Assembly (NCBI GenBank): GCA_034670405.1
Contig: JAXDDX010000024.1
Span: forward strand, 744,001-808,000
From: Hoplostethus atlanticus
Taxonomy: Eukaryota > Chordata > Actinopteri > Trachichthyiformes > Trachichthyidae
DNA: 64,000 bases
Reading direction: 5' to 3'
Below are positions 54,921 to 64,000 of this stretch, one piece after another. Under the pieces are notes generated by a model that was not told where the DNA came from, did no database searches, and was given only the letters and a program-made list of their open reading frames with translations. Within the stretch, counting starts at the first letter, position 1; each line of letters starts with the position of its first letter. The translations under genes were made by a program, and so were the position numbers.

Positions 54921-57900
54921 ACATGAAAATGTGTGTGAGAGAGAGTGAGTGAGATGAAAGTGAGAGCTGAGTATGTGCGTGTCCCAGAAACGCTCCATCG
55001 TTTCAAGGGCAGGGTAGAGCAGAGCGGGCTGGGGACTCATGGGTGCTAATCAGTATTGTTCTAATGACATCCAGCTGCACGGCTGGCATACAGGCCTGGA
55101 TAATAATCAATAAGCTGGGAGACAGTGGGTAAGATATCAGAAATTGGGTCTTAAACATCCCTTTGTTCCGACTAGGAGATGTTTGGGAGGAAGCCGAAAA
55201 CAATAAAAGGAGCTAACTGGTTTAACTGTGTTACTTGCCAAAGTTTCTCTCTCTCTTCCACTCATCTCATGGACACCTCATGTGGACAGCCAGGACAGCT
55301 GATACAGCACCTTTAAAAGTGTCGACTGAACATGGCTTTGGAGTACGTACAGGTGTGCACGGTGCACCACACCTAAGACGAACCACTGGAGACAGAGAGT
55401 TCAGTAAGTGAAACAACAAGAAGATATATAGACCTCTTCACTGCAAGGCATCTGCCGACCAGCGCTCCTCAGGACCGGCACATACTGACACATGTGGTTA
55501 TTAACGCTTCAAAACATACATGCCCTAAAGCCGACGACTACTGGCCCTTAACTCCGCCTTAAACTGGTTTTAGTCAAGGGACAAGTTCACCCAAGTTCAT
55601 CAGATTGAGAGGGACCCGTGGGCAAGCAGAAATAACAATTTGTCTTTGATATACAGTAAATATATATAAATACTTTTTAACCACAGCACTATCCCCACGG
55701 CACTGTGGTCAGTAAGAGTCAAATTCATGTCAGACACTTCACTCCTCTTTATGCTATGAGTGGTTTACAGCACTTTTATCTCCTTGGTTGTGCTCCTCAG
55801 CGGAGGTGAAAACAACCCCAACCCCAGAGGGAGGTGCTTTCAGGCAGCCATGTGAATCCTGGAGCGACTCCTTTGAAGAGAGAATGCAATCTGACTAAAA
55901 TGAGGGAAAAGCACATTTAATGAAACTGGCTTTTTTTGTTGGCATTCTCCCATAGCGCTCTGAATGTTTTCAAGACCATCAATTTATAATTTTACTTTGT
56001 TGAGATTAGGCAAATAAAGTCATAATAGTCAACACATCCCGTAACGCCTAACTGGAAATAAGACTGTTTGTTTACACATCTGCTTATGAGGATTACAATT
56101 CTGGCCCATAAACGTCTGATGTGAAAAGCCAAATCATTGCACATAAAGTATGCTTCGTTTGTCAACTGGCAACGGGAAAAACGACCGAATCAACAAAAAA
56201 ACTGCAATAACGTTACAATCTCACTTCTTTGGTCCAATTCAGACATTATGAGAGGAAATGAGAAGAAATGCCTCTGGGAATGCTCCAACAACAAAACTAT
56301 CACCAGACTGCACATGACTGCTAGAGATTGGCATCGCTATGGTTGTCTTTGGCAGTGCCAGCCGCTATGATTCACATACACCCTGTCTGAAATACTGTAT
56401 TTATAAGGCTGGTCAACAGCGGAACCCATGACTCCCTGCTGATGACGGGTTTAAAGAGCCAGACTACTTCAGGGACTACACAACTGCCTGCTGTATAAGA
56501 GCATCAACTACTGGATGGGCACTCTCTCTTTCTCCAGCCTCTTGCTGGTGGGTGACAAAAGTACAGCTGGCTTTTAACAATACAGCTTTCAATAAGTGAG
56601 ACTAAATGTACTAAATTTAGGCTCGGTCAAGTTGAACAACCCCATTGTAGACTGATGCACACTGAAACAGTTTAAGTGGTGTTTTCTACTTGTGTGTGTG
56701 TGATATAGGAGAAGACAGTGCCGGGTATCAACTAGTCGCCCAACTCTGTGTGTTGCCTACCTTACTGAGGAATATTGCTGGATCCCTTACTGCTTGCACA
56801 TGGGATTGCTATATTTCATCCAAATCCCTCGGGATAGACATGTCAGGTTAGACATAGTAATTAGACTGACAGCAGTGCCCACAGCGGGAGGTTGGGTGCT
56901 GTCCATTCACCATATGGAGTGGATAACACCCTCTGCCTCCATGGGCAAACCAGACAGTTTTCGCTTCCCAGTTTCTTGCTCTATGGCGAAGCGACATGAT
57001 GTGACACCTAGCCCAGGACTAGCTTTACTCTACATGCTGGAAATATTCCCAGAGTCATTAGAAGACAGTTGTGGCTTCTCTGACCCCCTCATTTAGAAAT
57101 AAGCACTTTCCTCCACCAGTCTGCTGTTTGCATGGTAGGCTCCCATTCAGACCGTAAGCGCCATTTCCTTCCAAATAGGTCACAGTCAAAACAGCCAGTC
57201 AGGGGCCCAGATGAAGGGATTATACTTGAAAAATGGCAACCAAGGCCAGCTGAGATTATCATACATATTCAGATTATATTCCCGATCAAAGCAGGTGTGT
57301 TTTTCTCTTGTAGGGCATTAGGTGTTTTGCTACATACCTACCACATGTGAAGGGGTGTGTGTCTGTCTGTCTGCATGTGTGTGACAAGGGAGGAAGGGCT
57401 AGTCGGGGAGGTAGGAAAAAAGTCTTCTCTGACCTATTTCTAGATAGGCTGAAATAACAGCCCTGTTGCTAGGAAAAGTCCAGCACTGCATGCTGTGTAG
57501 TGAGTAACATTTTGAATGGGCAAAATAATTGGGGGAAAAAAAGTCATTCACAGACCCACATTTCAAACAGGGTGATATGGTGACTCGTTAACTACATCCT
57601 GTCTGGCCCATTCAGTGTCATTGTACTTAAAATAAACAATTATAGTAATAGTAATACCATAATACATTTTAATTTACTATACCATAAATTACTATAAGTG
57701 CCACAGCAAAATAAAGCCACTATAGGAATATTATAGTGATACTAAAGGAGATTTAAAAAGCATTAAGTATGATGAGGTCACTTAAAACTTACTACTGACA
57801 CACTGTAAGTTCCTTTAGGAATATAATGGGAATATTATAGTGATTTCTCGTGAGGGAGTCCTGGTCGCCCAATATGTTATGATGATTTCAATGCCATTAT

Positions 57901-58061
57901 CACTATAATAATAACTCCCTACCTTCCAAACTGAAGTCGAGCAGCACATACTCGTACACAGTATCCGTTTTAGTCTCCACTTGTGGTCTCTTCAAGGTGG
58001 AGTAAATTTTCCCGGGGCTGCTGTCCTCCGGGTCTTCCAGTTTCCGCAAGCCGCAGCCCAT
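43279..58061 (-). CDS. rftn2: Raftlin family member 2
   Basis: Lipid-raft-associated protein of the plasma membrane, implicated in TLR3/4 uptake in mammals. Nine coding exons: 57923-58061, 50124-50304, 48274-48382, 47222-47396, 46291-46509, 45210-45316, 44587-44690, 44342-44423, 43279-43482. They total 1320 bp in frame, 439 aa, shorter than human (501). The N-terminus MGCGLRKLEDP has Gly2 for myristoylation and Cys3 for palmitoylation, the raftlin raft anchor. Conserved blocks are KIYSTLKRPQVETKT, YVLLDFSLE, ALSMRVSRKGQVVSALEADW, ANDTIVVEQWTVIE, TDYGPLIHTLAEFGWLLT and NLATKQVVFLQRPV. The end EVTCM matches human VTCM. The missing length falls in two variable linkers, one between exons 4 and 5 and one after exon 8. 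Exon 4 has a proline/arginine-rich SPPRTPPRTPP stretch. Intact. Confidence 0.95.
43617..43666. repeat. (ATT)n/(AAT)n mirror microsatellite
   Basis: A run of ATT units switches to AAT units at 43634-43635, so the tract is self-complementary. It lies in rftn2 intron 8 at the edge of a LINE-like segment. Confidence 0.9.
43667..44125 (-). mobile_element. LINE-derived segment in rftn2 intron 8
   Basis: On the minus strand the stretch around 43840-43930 encodes PNLKARAPKLCNLPEKIRAV, which resembles the 'APKLWNSLPxxIR' block near the C-terminus of several teleost LINE ORF2 proteins. The plus-strand phrase AACTGGCAGCCAGTGTAGA at about 44094-44112 also belongs to this repeat type. A (CA)n tract interrupts it at 43979-44030. 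Family assignment is uncertain. Confidence 0.45.
43979..44030. repeat. (CA)n microsatellite
   Basis: CA repeat with early CG interruptions, in rftn2 intron 8. Confidence 0.9.
44701..44790. repeat. (CA)n microsatellite abutting rftn2 exon 7 acceptor
   Basis: About 43 CA units, (GT)n in the rftn2 transcript, ending about 13 nt upstream of the exon 7 acceptor AG. It replaces most of the usual polypyrimidine tract. Confidence 0.95.
45155..45193. repeat. (CA)n microsatellite beside rftn2 exon 6 donor
   Basis: In the rftn2 transcript this is a GU repeat starting about 16 nt after the exon 6 donor site. Confidence 0.9.
45836..45882. repeat. (GT)n microsatellite
   Basis: About 23 GT units in rftn2 intron 5. 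Confidence 0.95.
46523..46580. repeat. (GA)n microsatellite upstream of rftn2 exon 5
   Basis: In the rftn2 transcript this is a CU-rich tract that ends about 13 nt before the exon 5 acceptor, so it serves as the polypyrimidine tract. Confidence 0.95.
46657..47055. repeat. 11-bp GGCTGGTAGAG minisatellite
   Basis: About 400 bp of imperfect GGCTGGTAGAG units mixed with shorter GTAGAG units, in rftn2 intron 4. Open frames across it are composition artefacts (repeats of Tyr-Gln-Pro-Leu type). Confidence 0.95.
47931..47974 (-). repeat. Dispersed teleost repeat motif, copy 3 (inverted)
   Basis: GTAAGTCGCTTTGGATAAAA followed by GCGTCTACTAAATGACTGTA is the reverse complement of the copy at 38711-38759. 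Upstream sequence back to about 47690, including CATTACATTACATTATTATT, probably belongs to the same element. It is in rftn2 intron 3. Confidence 0.75.
49203..49335. repeat. Possible dispersed repeat (TGTCCTCACAAGGATAG type)
   Basis: The phrase pair 'AATGTCCTCACAAGGATAG ... GCCGGTCCTCACTTCTTTAG' recurs widely in fish introns. No second copy was found in this window, so the call rests on memory of the motif. Confidence 0.35.
50088..50115. repeat. (GT)n microsatellite beside rftn2 exon 2 donor
   Basis: In the rftn2 transcript this is a CA repeat starting about 9 nt after the exon 2 donor site. CA repeats near donors are known hnRNP L binding sites. Confidence 0.9.
54608..54660. repeat. (CT)n-(CA)n compound microsatellite
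   Basis: CT units change to CA units at 54636-54637; in rftn2 intron 1. Confidence 0.95.
54864..54916. repeat. (GT)n microsatellite
   Basis: About 26 GT units in rftn2 intron 1. Confidence 0.95.
57625..57860. repeat. Unnamed dispersed repeat, copy 1
   Basis: Shares ACACACTGTAAGT, TAGGAATAT and GGGAATATTATAGTGATTT blocks, in the same order and orientation, with 59385-59632. It is AT-rich, without coding potential, and lies just inside rftn2 intron 1. A non-autonomous DNA element is likely. Confidence 0.55.
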
Positions 58062-58420
58062 GACCTCCGAGGCGGGGACGGCCGCTCACACAGCTCGGTA
58101 GGACCACAAGAGGAGCCGCTCTGCCGCCGACAGACACAGCTTCCCGTGCACTTTCAACTTTAACGGGATCCCTCCATCCTCATCTGCCCACGTTGCTAAT
58201 CCCTCAGAGTGGTCACGGATAATCAGCGGTAATGCCGAAAAATGAAAAGCCCACCTACTTAGGAAGAGAAGTGCAATGGCAGGATCATTTAATGACGCGG
58301 GTGTCTCAGAAAAGCGCTCCCGTCGGAGTGGCTCGTGAAGCGTGGAGAGGAGGAGCGCTCCCTGGAGAAAAGTTTTCACCCGGGTCAAGCGAGCCACAAT
58401 GAAAATGAGGAATTCCTGTC
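58062..58420 (-). promoter_or_regulatory. rftn2: rftn2 5' UTR and promoter region
   Basis: GC-rich compared with the flanks over about 58000-58390. It lies immediately upstream of the rftn2 ATG, as expected of a CpG-containing promoter. No TATA box was identified. Confidence 0.45.
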
Positions 58421-59384
58421 ACACAATTCAAAATAAAATTCTTATTGACGAACATGTATTGCAACTTTTTTTTTTAGCACCATTCTTATTTAATGCAATG
58501 AATCGTATTTTATTGATGATTTGTGTCAGAGCAATCAGCTTTCTAAACCCAAAGCTACTCAATTTCTGTGGACACGTGGAGCAGTAACTGATGATTGACA
58601 AGATAGTTATTTGGCCAGTGTGATATATTTTTTAGATGAAGTTCACCAATTGTTGCTTGACCTTCGCACTCCATTACAATGATGAAAACAAATTCGGACT
58701 CACTTAGACTAAGGTATGGTAAGTGCACATATCTGTTCACATTCACTTTCAATCTGTATTCCTCATATTCCCATACCCTTCTCACATGTTATATGTTGTA
58801 TATACGTTGCTATTTTATAATTCCCCGCTTATATTTCATATTTCATGTATTTCAAGTGTGGATAATGAAAGTTTTAAGTTTTATCTTAATTGACCATGAC
58901 CCTAATATGTATTTTTTTTCCAAATACGACAAACCTTCCACTTTTATTTCGAAGGCAAAATCGTCAAACTTCCGGTTGTAACATCGCCTTTTCTGGCTGC
59001 TTTGACGATGTTAAACTTTTGGGGGGAGAAAAAAGTTCCAAGTGACAATAATTTCCTACTGCAGCGTAACGCGTGGGGGCACATATTTACACACACGAAT
59101 TTACCAACAAAGAAGATAAATCATCCAAATCAAACTAGTTCATCCAGAGAATAACAGCAGAACAGGTCTTGTGTTACAGACGGACAGAGAGGACGAGGCG
59201 GAACGCGTGGCTGGTAGCAGGGAGAGGAGACTGGGAGGAACATGGGTGGGTTTTGGGGAGGAGGTGGTTTGGGGATCAACAGCCATATTCCTCTATTTAC
59301 TGGTGGAAGAGACTGGGGGTTCCCAGCAAAACCAATATGCATCATCCTTAGTACTTTGATTTGAACCTCCTTTTATGAAAAATA

Positions 59385-59632
59385 ATTATAGAAACCACCT
59401 AATACATTTTAGAAGGATATCAAAGCCAAACTTGAAAATATCATGCAGCAACTATAGGTACATATATATATTCCACCACAGAAAATCCTATAGTATGATA
59501 AGATCACTATAAACTCACTTATAAAATAACATAAAAAATGCCATAAAGTACAAGTTCACTATAAATTCACTATTGAGTACCACAGACACACTGTAAGTCT
59601 CTATAGGAATATTATAGTGATTTTTTTGTCAG
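59385..59632. repeat. Unnamed dispersed repeat, copy 2
   Basis: Relative of 57625-57860 in direct orientation, sharing its right-hand end most clearly. Together the two copies bracket the rftn2 first exon. Confidence 0.55.
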
Positions 59633-60444
59633 GGTTGGACCTTAGTGGCAGCTGAAGGATGGGGTTGTCCTCATGCAAGGCCTGTGTCTTCATATTAACC
59701 ACTGAGTCATTTGGATCATTTGGCCCTGGCATCCAAAAAGCTGCTCTCATCAGCTCAAACCGTTTTTTCTCCACTCATTCTTTTGTTTAAACATTCCCAA
59801 AGAAGAAACACTATCTTCATGAAATCTGTGTGCATTTCTTTTTTTTCAGTCATTCCTTCCACAAGGCTACGTCTTCAGTTTAAAGTTTTATGGAGGAAAT
59901 AGTTATCGTCCTCTCTGTGAATACTTGCATGACACAACATGACTCAGTCCTTGAGGTCCACAGTGCAGACCAGCAGCCTTTCAGTCATGACTCCAGTGGC
60001 TGCCCGTACTGTAGGCTGTTGCAACTCTTCGGGAGCGAGCTGTGCAACAGGCGACACACTGCCTGTCAAAACAAGGGCCAGGGGGGAAAGACAAGCATTG
60101 CCACAGAAGGGATTAACATACACTGAGGACAAAGTGTTGCATTAAAATCTCAGAATAGGCCTTTTGTTTTCTGCATGTCCCTTTTCCTTTATTGCTCTCA
60201 GCCATCTGCCCAATCTCTCTTCCATTAACATAATTACCAGCTGCCTCGCTTTTCTATCTAGTATATCTCTAATATATCTCTATATATTGTGTGTCTTGGA
60301 ACTGATCTGGGCAAAGTGGCCATACATTCAACAACCCACCTCGCCAACCCATTTGGTGTTGTGAGTCAGTGGAACCCATGTGGCAAGACAAGTGAGGTCG
60401 GGTCAGTCATTTTGACCCCGCCCCCACCCCAAGTGTGTCTTTCT

Positions 60445-60463
60445 CACACGCACACGCACACGC

Positions 60464-60501
<38 letters not shown>
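60445..60501. repeat. (CA)n microsatellite
   Basis: CACACG units followed by pure CA units; intergenic. Confidence 0.95.
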
Positions 60502-60507
<6 letters not shown>

Positions 60508-60847
60508 TCAAGCACCTCAATATGTCTGACCTCTGTCCCTCACCCCTGCTACTTCCGCTAGGGACCATTAAGAGCACGGAGCCAAACACAGACGCTCAGC
60601 AGGCTGCCATGCACACTCCCCATTACCTCCTTCATTAGTGATGGACAGACACACGTAGAACTGCGTTCACTGATGAATGTGAAATTGCGCCCCGTCAGTG
60701 TGTGTGTGTGGATATTAGTACCCTTTGGTGTTTAATGAGGCTCCTTCTACAATATGGAGATCTCTCACTGTCTTTATCAAGGACACTTCTTCTATCCTCT
60801 CATCTTCAGAATTAGTAAGCCTTTCTGCCCTCTCTCTCTCTCTTGCA

Positions 60848-60883
<36 letters not shown>

Positions 60884-61607
60884 GAAGGGTAGGAAGGGTA
60901 ACTGAACTATCAGAGCGGCAGCTGAGGCTGAGCCAGTTATACCAGCTGCATACCCTTATGCATAAACTACTGCCAGGTGCTGCCTGTCACACGCAAACAG
61001 ACACACACACACACGCACACACACGCACATACACGCATGCTCACACACACACATGTAACCTGTCTCTCTGCCATACAGCATTTGGATCCATTTCAACTCT
61101 CCACTGATTGCTACATCTGGGCCCATTGAAAATGGCCACTAGCAAGATAATTGGTCTTGAACTATTTCATTCCCTGTTTCAAAGCACGTAACAAAGAACA
61201 TTAAACCATATGATGTTATTTTTGTGTCCAAAAACATGAACTAATACATGTGGAAAATGATGAAATCATATCAGAGGGCTTTGCTCAATAATGAACCTTT
61301 CACCCACCATATTATTTTGTTGTGATTGATCAAAGTCACATTTAGTTTCTGACAACTTGATGCTCGCCTCTCTGATGGTGTGGAGGACATTGTCTCTTAC
61401 CTTAAACGGTTATTTTGGCAGAATGAATTAAAGGAAGGAGAGGAAGGAAGGAAGCAGCTGGGTGGATGGGAGGGTTTATTAGAGGAAAGGAGGAAAGCAT
61501 TAGAAATCCTTGAAAAATGTGTCTGTATCTATCCCTTTGTGTGGAGTAGCATAAGGTAGATTTCCTCCTGCACAGCTGTTCAGTACAAACACTTGCAGTG
61601 CAGAGGT

Positions 61608-61640
61608 CTATTCTATTCTATTCTATTCTATTCTATTCTT
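61608..61640. repeat. (TATTC)n microsatellite
   Basis: Six to seven tandem pentanucleotide units, intergenic. Confidence 0.9.
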
Positions 61641-62720
61641 CTGAATGTCACAAACATACATAACCGCTGATAACAAAAAAAAACTGTACAAATTACTAAT
61701 GTGTTCAACTCTCCACCAACATGTACAGTAACATACAGCGGGAGGTTCACAGTACAGCTGGATTGTCATGAATGCCCCCCCATGAAACAGACTTGGTAAA
61801 AACGCTGACAGACACACACCGGCCCATGTCCCATTTTAAACTCCTGTAATAACTCACACATGGTGCTGTATGCACTTAGAGCTTGGGATGAAGGAATGCT
61901 TCAAAAATAACCCTGAATGGGTGAAAAAAAAAATCGAAGGGACTTCACCGAGCCTCCAGCAGGAAACCACTGTCACTCAGGAGGTCCACCCGGCCAAGAC
62001 ACACTGGAAAGGAAACCTGGGGCCGTCCTTCGCTAAACACAGACCCCAGCATGGGAAGGAACTGGAGAGTGCATACGGCAGTACATTAAACACTTGTGAT
62101 GACCTCAGACCGTGCCATGTCTTCCTCTCAGCTGGACTTTACAACATCTTTATCACATTACAGAAGATTCTCAGCTAGTTCTGAAATATTGAACTTCCCA
62201 GTGTGTGTGCTTAAAAAAGCAAGGCAACTTCCAACGGGAGGCTCTGTTTAGTCGACCGTGCTTCAACTAGAGGACCCGGATTCAAGCTTCCTCAAGCATT
62301 TGCTCTGCTGAAGCGCCCTTGAGCAAGACAGTACCAGTTTCAGGGATGCTGACCCTGCTCTCACCTCCCTGTGAAGGAGGGCCATTGAAAAGAGAATATC
62401 CCACTGGTCTCCATTGCCCTCTACTGGCTGGCTGCAGAACATCTTGAAAATCCACCGACCTCAATATAAGTCATTGGGACCAAGGCCTATGTTCTCAGTA
62501 GAAATATAAAGTCAATACATTTTTTCCCCTACAAGTTATAGTCAGAATAGCTATTTTCATTTCTCCCTTCCTAAAGTTCTCCACTCATATCGTGTGTATG
62601 TGTGACTGGTATCTTACTTCACACTTGACCACCCAGTCACAGAGAAAAGCAGCAAATATCATCTACAACATTATTCCAATATGACATTACATAAGGAAAC
62701 GATACAATGTTGATTTGAAA

Positions 62721-62798
62721 GACATATACCTCTATTATTAGCTGTAATGTTACTGGGACTTCCCAGTAACATTACAGCTAATAATAGAGGTATATGTC
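62721..62798. repeat. Perfect palindrome with 38-bp arms
   Basis: GACATATACCTCTATTATTA begins the left arm and its exact reverse complement ends the right arm. The arms are 38 bp, identical by eye, and separated by 2 bp (CT). A smaller CTGCATGCA-type inverted repeat follows at 62798-62819. No flanking duplication was recognised. Confidence 0.9.
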
Positions 62799-63828
62799 TG
62801 CATGCAATACTGCATGCAGGCAACAGAGTAGGTGGGGAAACTCCTTTAGCACCAAAAACTATGGCAAATTCAAATGTAGTAACAGGAAATTCATAGCAAA
62901 CAAGAACGCTTGGTAGTTCAATAGAAAGCCATGTGGGTTGAGCAGGTGACTCACCAGGAGGATACCATTTTCATACCAATGCACCAATAACGTCACCATT
63001 ATTCCAAATAGAATACTTGTGTGGAGAGAAATTGTAATTGTAAATCAGTTGCCATGACAACAGCATGTGATAAGCAGTTTTTTTGCAATTCTATCGACTT
63101 TATAATTGAAGGCCAAAAGAAAATCTAGCCACCAACTTGAGAAAAGACATAATGTGTTCCATATCGAAGTTCGGGATCAATAAAGTAAAACATTATTATT
63201 ATTAAATTGATCACTGATGTGACGGGACTTTTTGGCGTCCTGGGTTAAGAGAGAACACACTGTAAGCAAGTCATGCTGTACTCTGTTGATTTATTTGGGG
63301 ATGTCGCCATCTAGTGACTATTTTCACAGTAGAGGAAGGAAGAGTCGGGAAGGGACTGAATTCAATTTGTTTCATTCTCAATAAGATTTAGGTTTGTGCT
63401 CTGGCAGGTTCATCTTATATCTTATCTTATATTCATACACAAATAAAATACAGGGTTCAGAAAAAACAGCAATCTGCACTTAAATTACAATATACAATTG
63501 ATTCAATATGTCTTGCACTATTAGTTTGCACGGTATGTTACTATGTTACTGTCACCAAGTCCACTTCTTGTGCATTTATTGTACTGATATTCAACCTGAG
63601 TAATAGCAATAGTAATAGCAACACAACAAGGTGTAGGCATACTGCATATGTGTACGGTTTGAAGCCTCAGGTGTCATTATGATTTTAAAACAAAGGAGGA
63701 ATATTGTCCATCATAAGCACAGAACAAAACAATGAGAGCTTTGTGTTTCATCCTGTATGCTGCAGAAAGACTAGTGAACAGTGAGTGCTTTGGAGGACAG
63801 GTGTGAGATGCTGTCACTTTGACCTAGC

Positions 63829-63874
63829 AGAGAGAGAGAGAGAGAGACAGAGAGAGAGAGAGACAGACAGAGAG
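63829..63874. repeat. (GA)n microsatellite
   Basis: GA units with ACAGACAG interruptions near the right edge of the window. Confidence 0.9.
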
Positions 63875-64000
63875 AAATCACACATATGCAACACCACCAC
63901 ACCCATGTCATGTACAGCAGTGACCTCTCAACACCTGCTATTCTGTTTGGACAGATATTCCCCTACAGGGTATCCAGAACACTGAAACACAGATACTCCC

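Larger units (their letters stand above)
50305..57922 (-). other. rftn2: rftn2 intron 1
   Basis: A 7.6-kb intron, the largest in the window. It holds (CA)n or (GT)n tracts at 51149-51181, 52177-52222, 52868-52902 and 54864-54916, a (GA)n tract at 52341-52408, a (CT)n-(CA)n compound tract at 54608-54660, and purine-rich sequence at 53050-53570. No internal exon or nested gene was supported. A repeat copy lies at 57625-57860. Confidence 0.7.
58421..64000. other. Intergenic region beyond rftn2
   Basis: No gene was recognised in 5.6 kb. It contains a GC-poor stretch to 59000, a repeat copy (59385-59632), (CA)n tracts at 60445-60501 and 60849-60880, a (TATTC)n run at 61608-61640, a perfect palindrome at 62721-62798 and a (GA)n tract at 63829-63874. 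An ETS-like ACTTCCGG at 58969-58976 hints at a promoter but no convincing transcript follows. Confidence 0.6.

Noticed and set aside
56794..57096. 100-codon plus-strand frame in rftn2 intron 1
   Set aside because: No family resemblance, no domain, no codon pattern unlike its surroundings; probably chance.
59008..59154. 48-codon frame after an ETS-like site
   Set aside because: Too short, no homology recognised and no clear promoter spacing or downstream exon.

Overview
The window is nuclear DNA of a ray-finned fish, almost certainly a teleost. It holds multi-exon genes with GT-AG introns, proteins very close to their vertebrate orthologues, many (CA)n, (GA)n and (ATT)n microsatellites, L1-like retrotransposon relics, and three copies of a short dispersed repeat common in teleosts. 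The order within teleosts cannot be fixed from the sequence alone.

Six protein-coding genes were rebuilt exon by exon, and every model stays in frame across all junctions. Left to right they are sf3b1 (minus), coq10b (plus), hspd1 (minus), hspe1 (plus), mob4 (plus) and rftn2 (minus). This is the gene order of human 2q33. sf3b1/coq10b and hspd1/hspe1 are head-to-head pairs sharing short promoter regions. coq10b/hspd1 and mob4/rftn2 are tail-to-tail pairs. In the first of these, the two poly(A) signals lie about 20 bp apart.

Regions: 1-2080 is intergenic with no gene seen. 2081-15600 is sf3b1, whose introns carry four H/ACA-snoRNA-like sequences in two duplicated families. 15570-16444 is the shared sf3b1/coq10b promoter. 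16444-24963 is coq10b, with an L1-like relic, a pyrimidine-rich satellite and a 205-bp palindromic element in its introns. 24983-32150 is hspd1. 32100-32765 is the chaperonin bidirectional promoter with heat-shock elements, an E-box and an NRF1-like site. 32766-35770 is hspe1, with a 28S rRNA fragment in intron 1. 36693-41313 is mob4. 41505-58061 is rftn2, which has long, microsatellite-rich introns and a 400-bp minisatellite. 58.1-64.0 kb is intergenic, with a 38-bp-arm perfect palindrome and no recognisable gene.

Functionally, hspd1 and hspe1 encode the two subunits of the mitochondrial Hsp60/Hsp10 folding chamber and share one promoter. coq10b is a mitochondrial coenzyme Q binding protein. 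sf3b1 is a core U2 snRNP splicing factor. mob4 is a STRIPAK component. rftn2 is a lipid-raft protein. The least expected signals are the duplicated intronic H/ACA-like RNAs in sf3b1, the rRNA fragment in hspe1, and the microsatellites placed at rftn2 splice sites.
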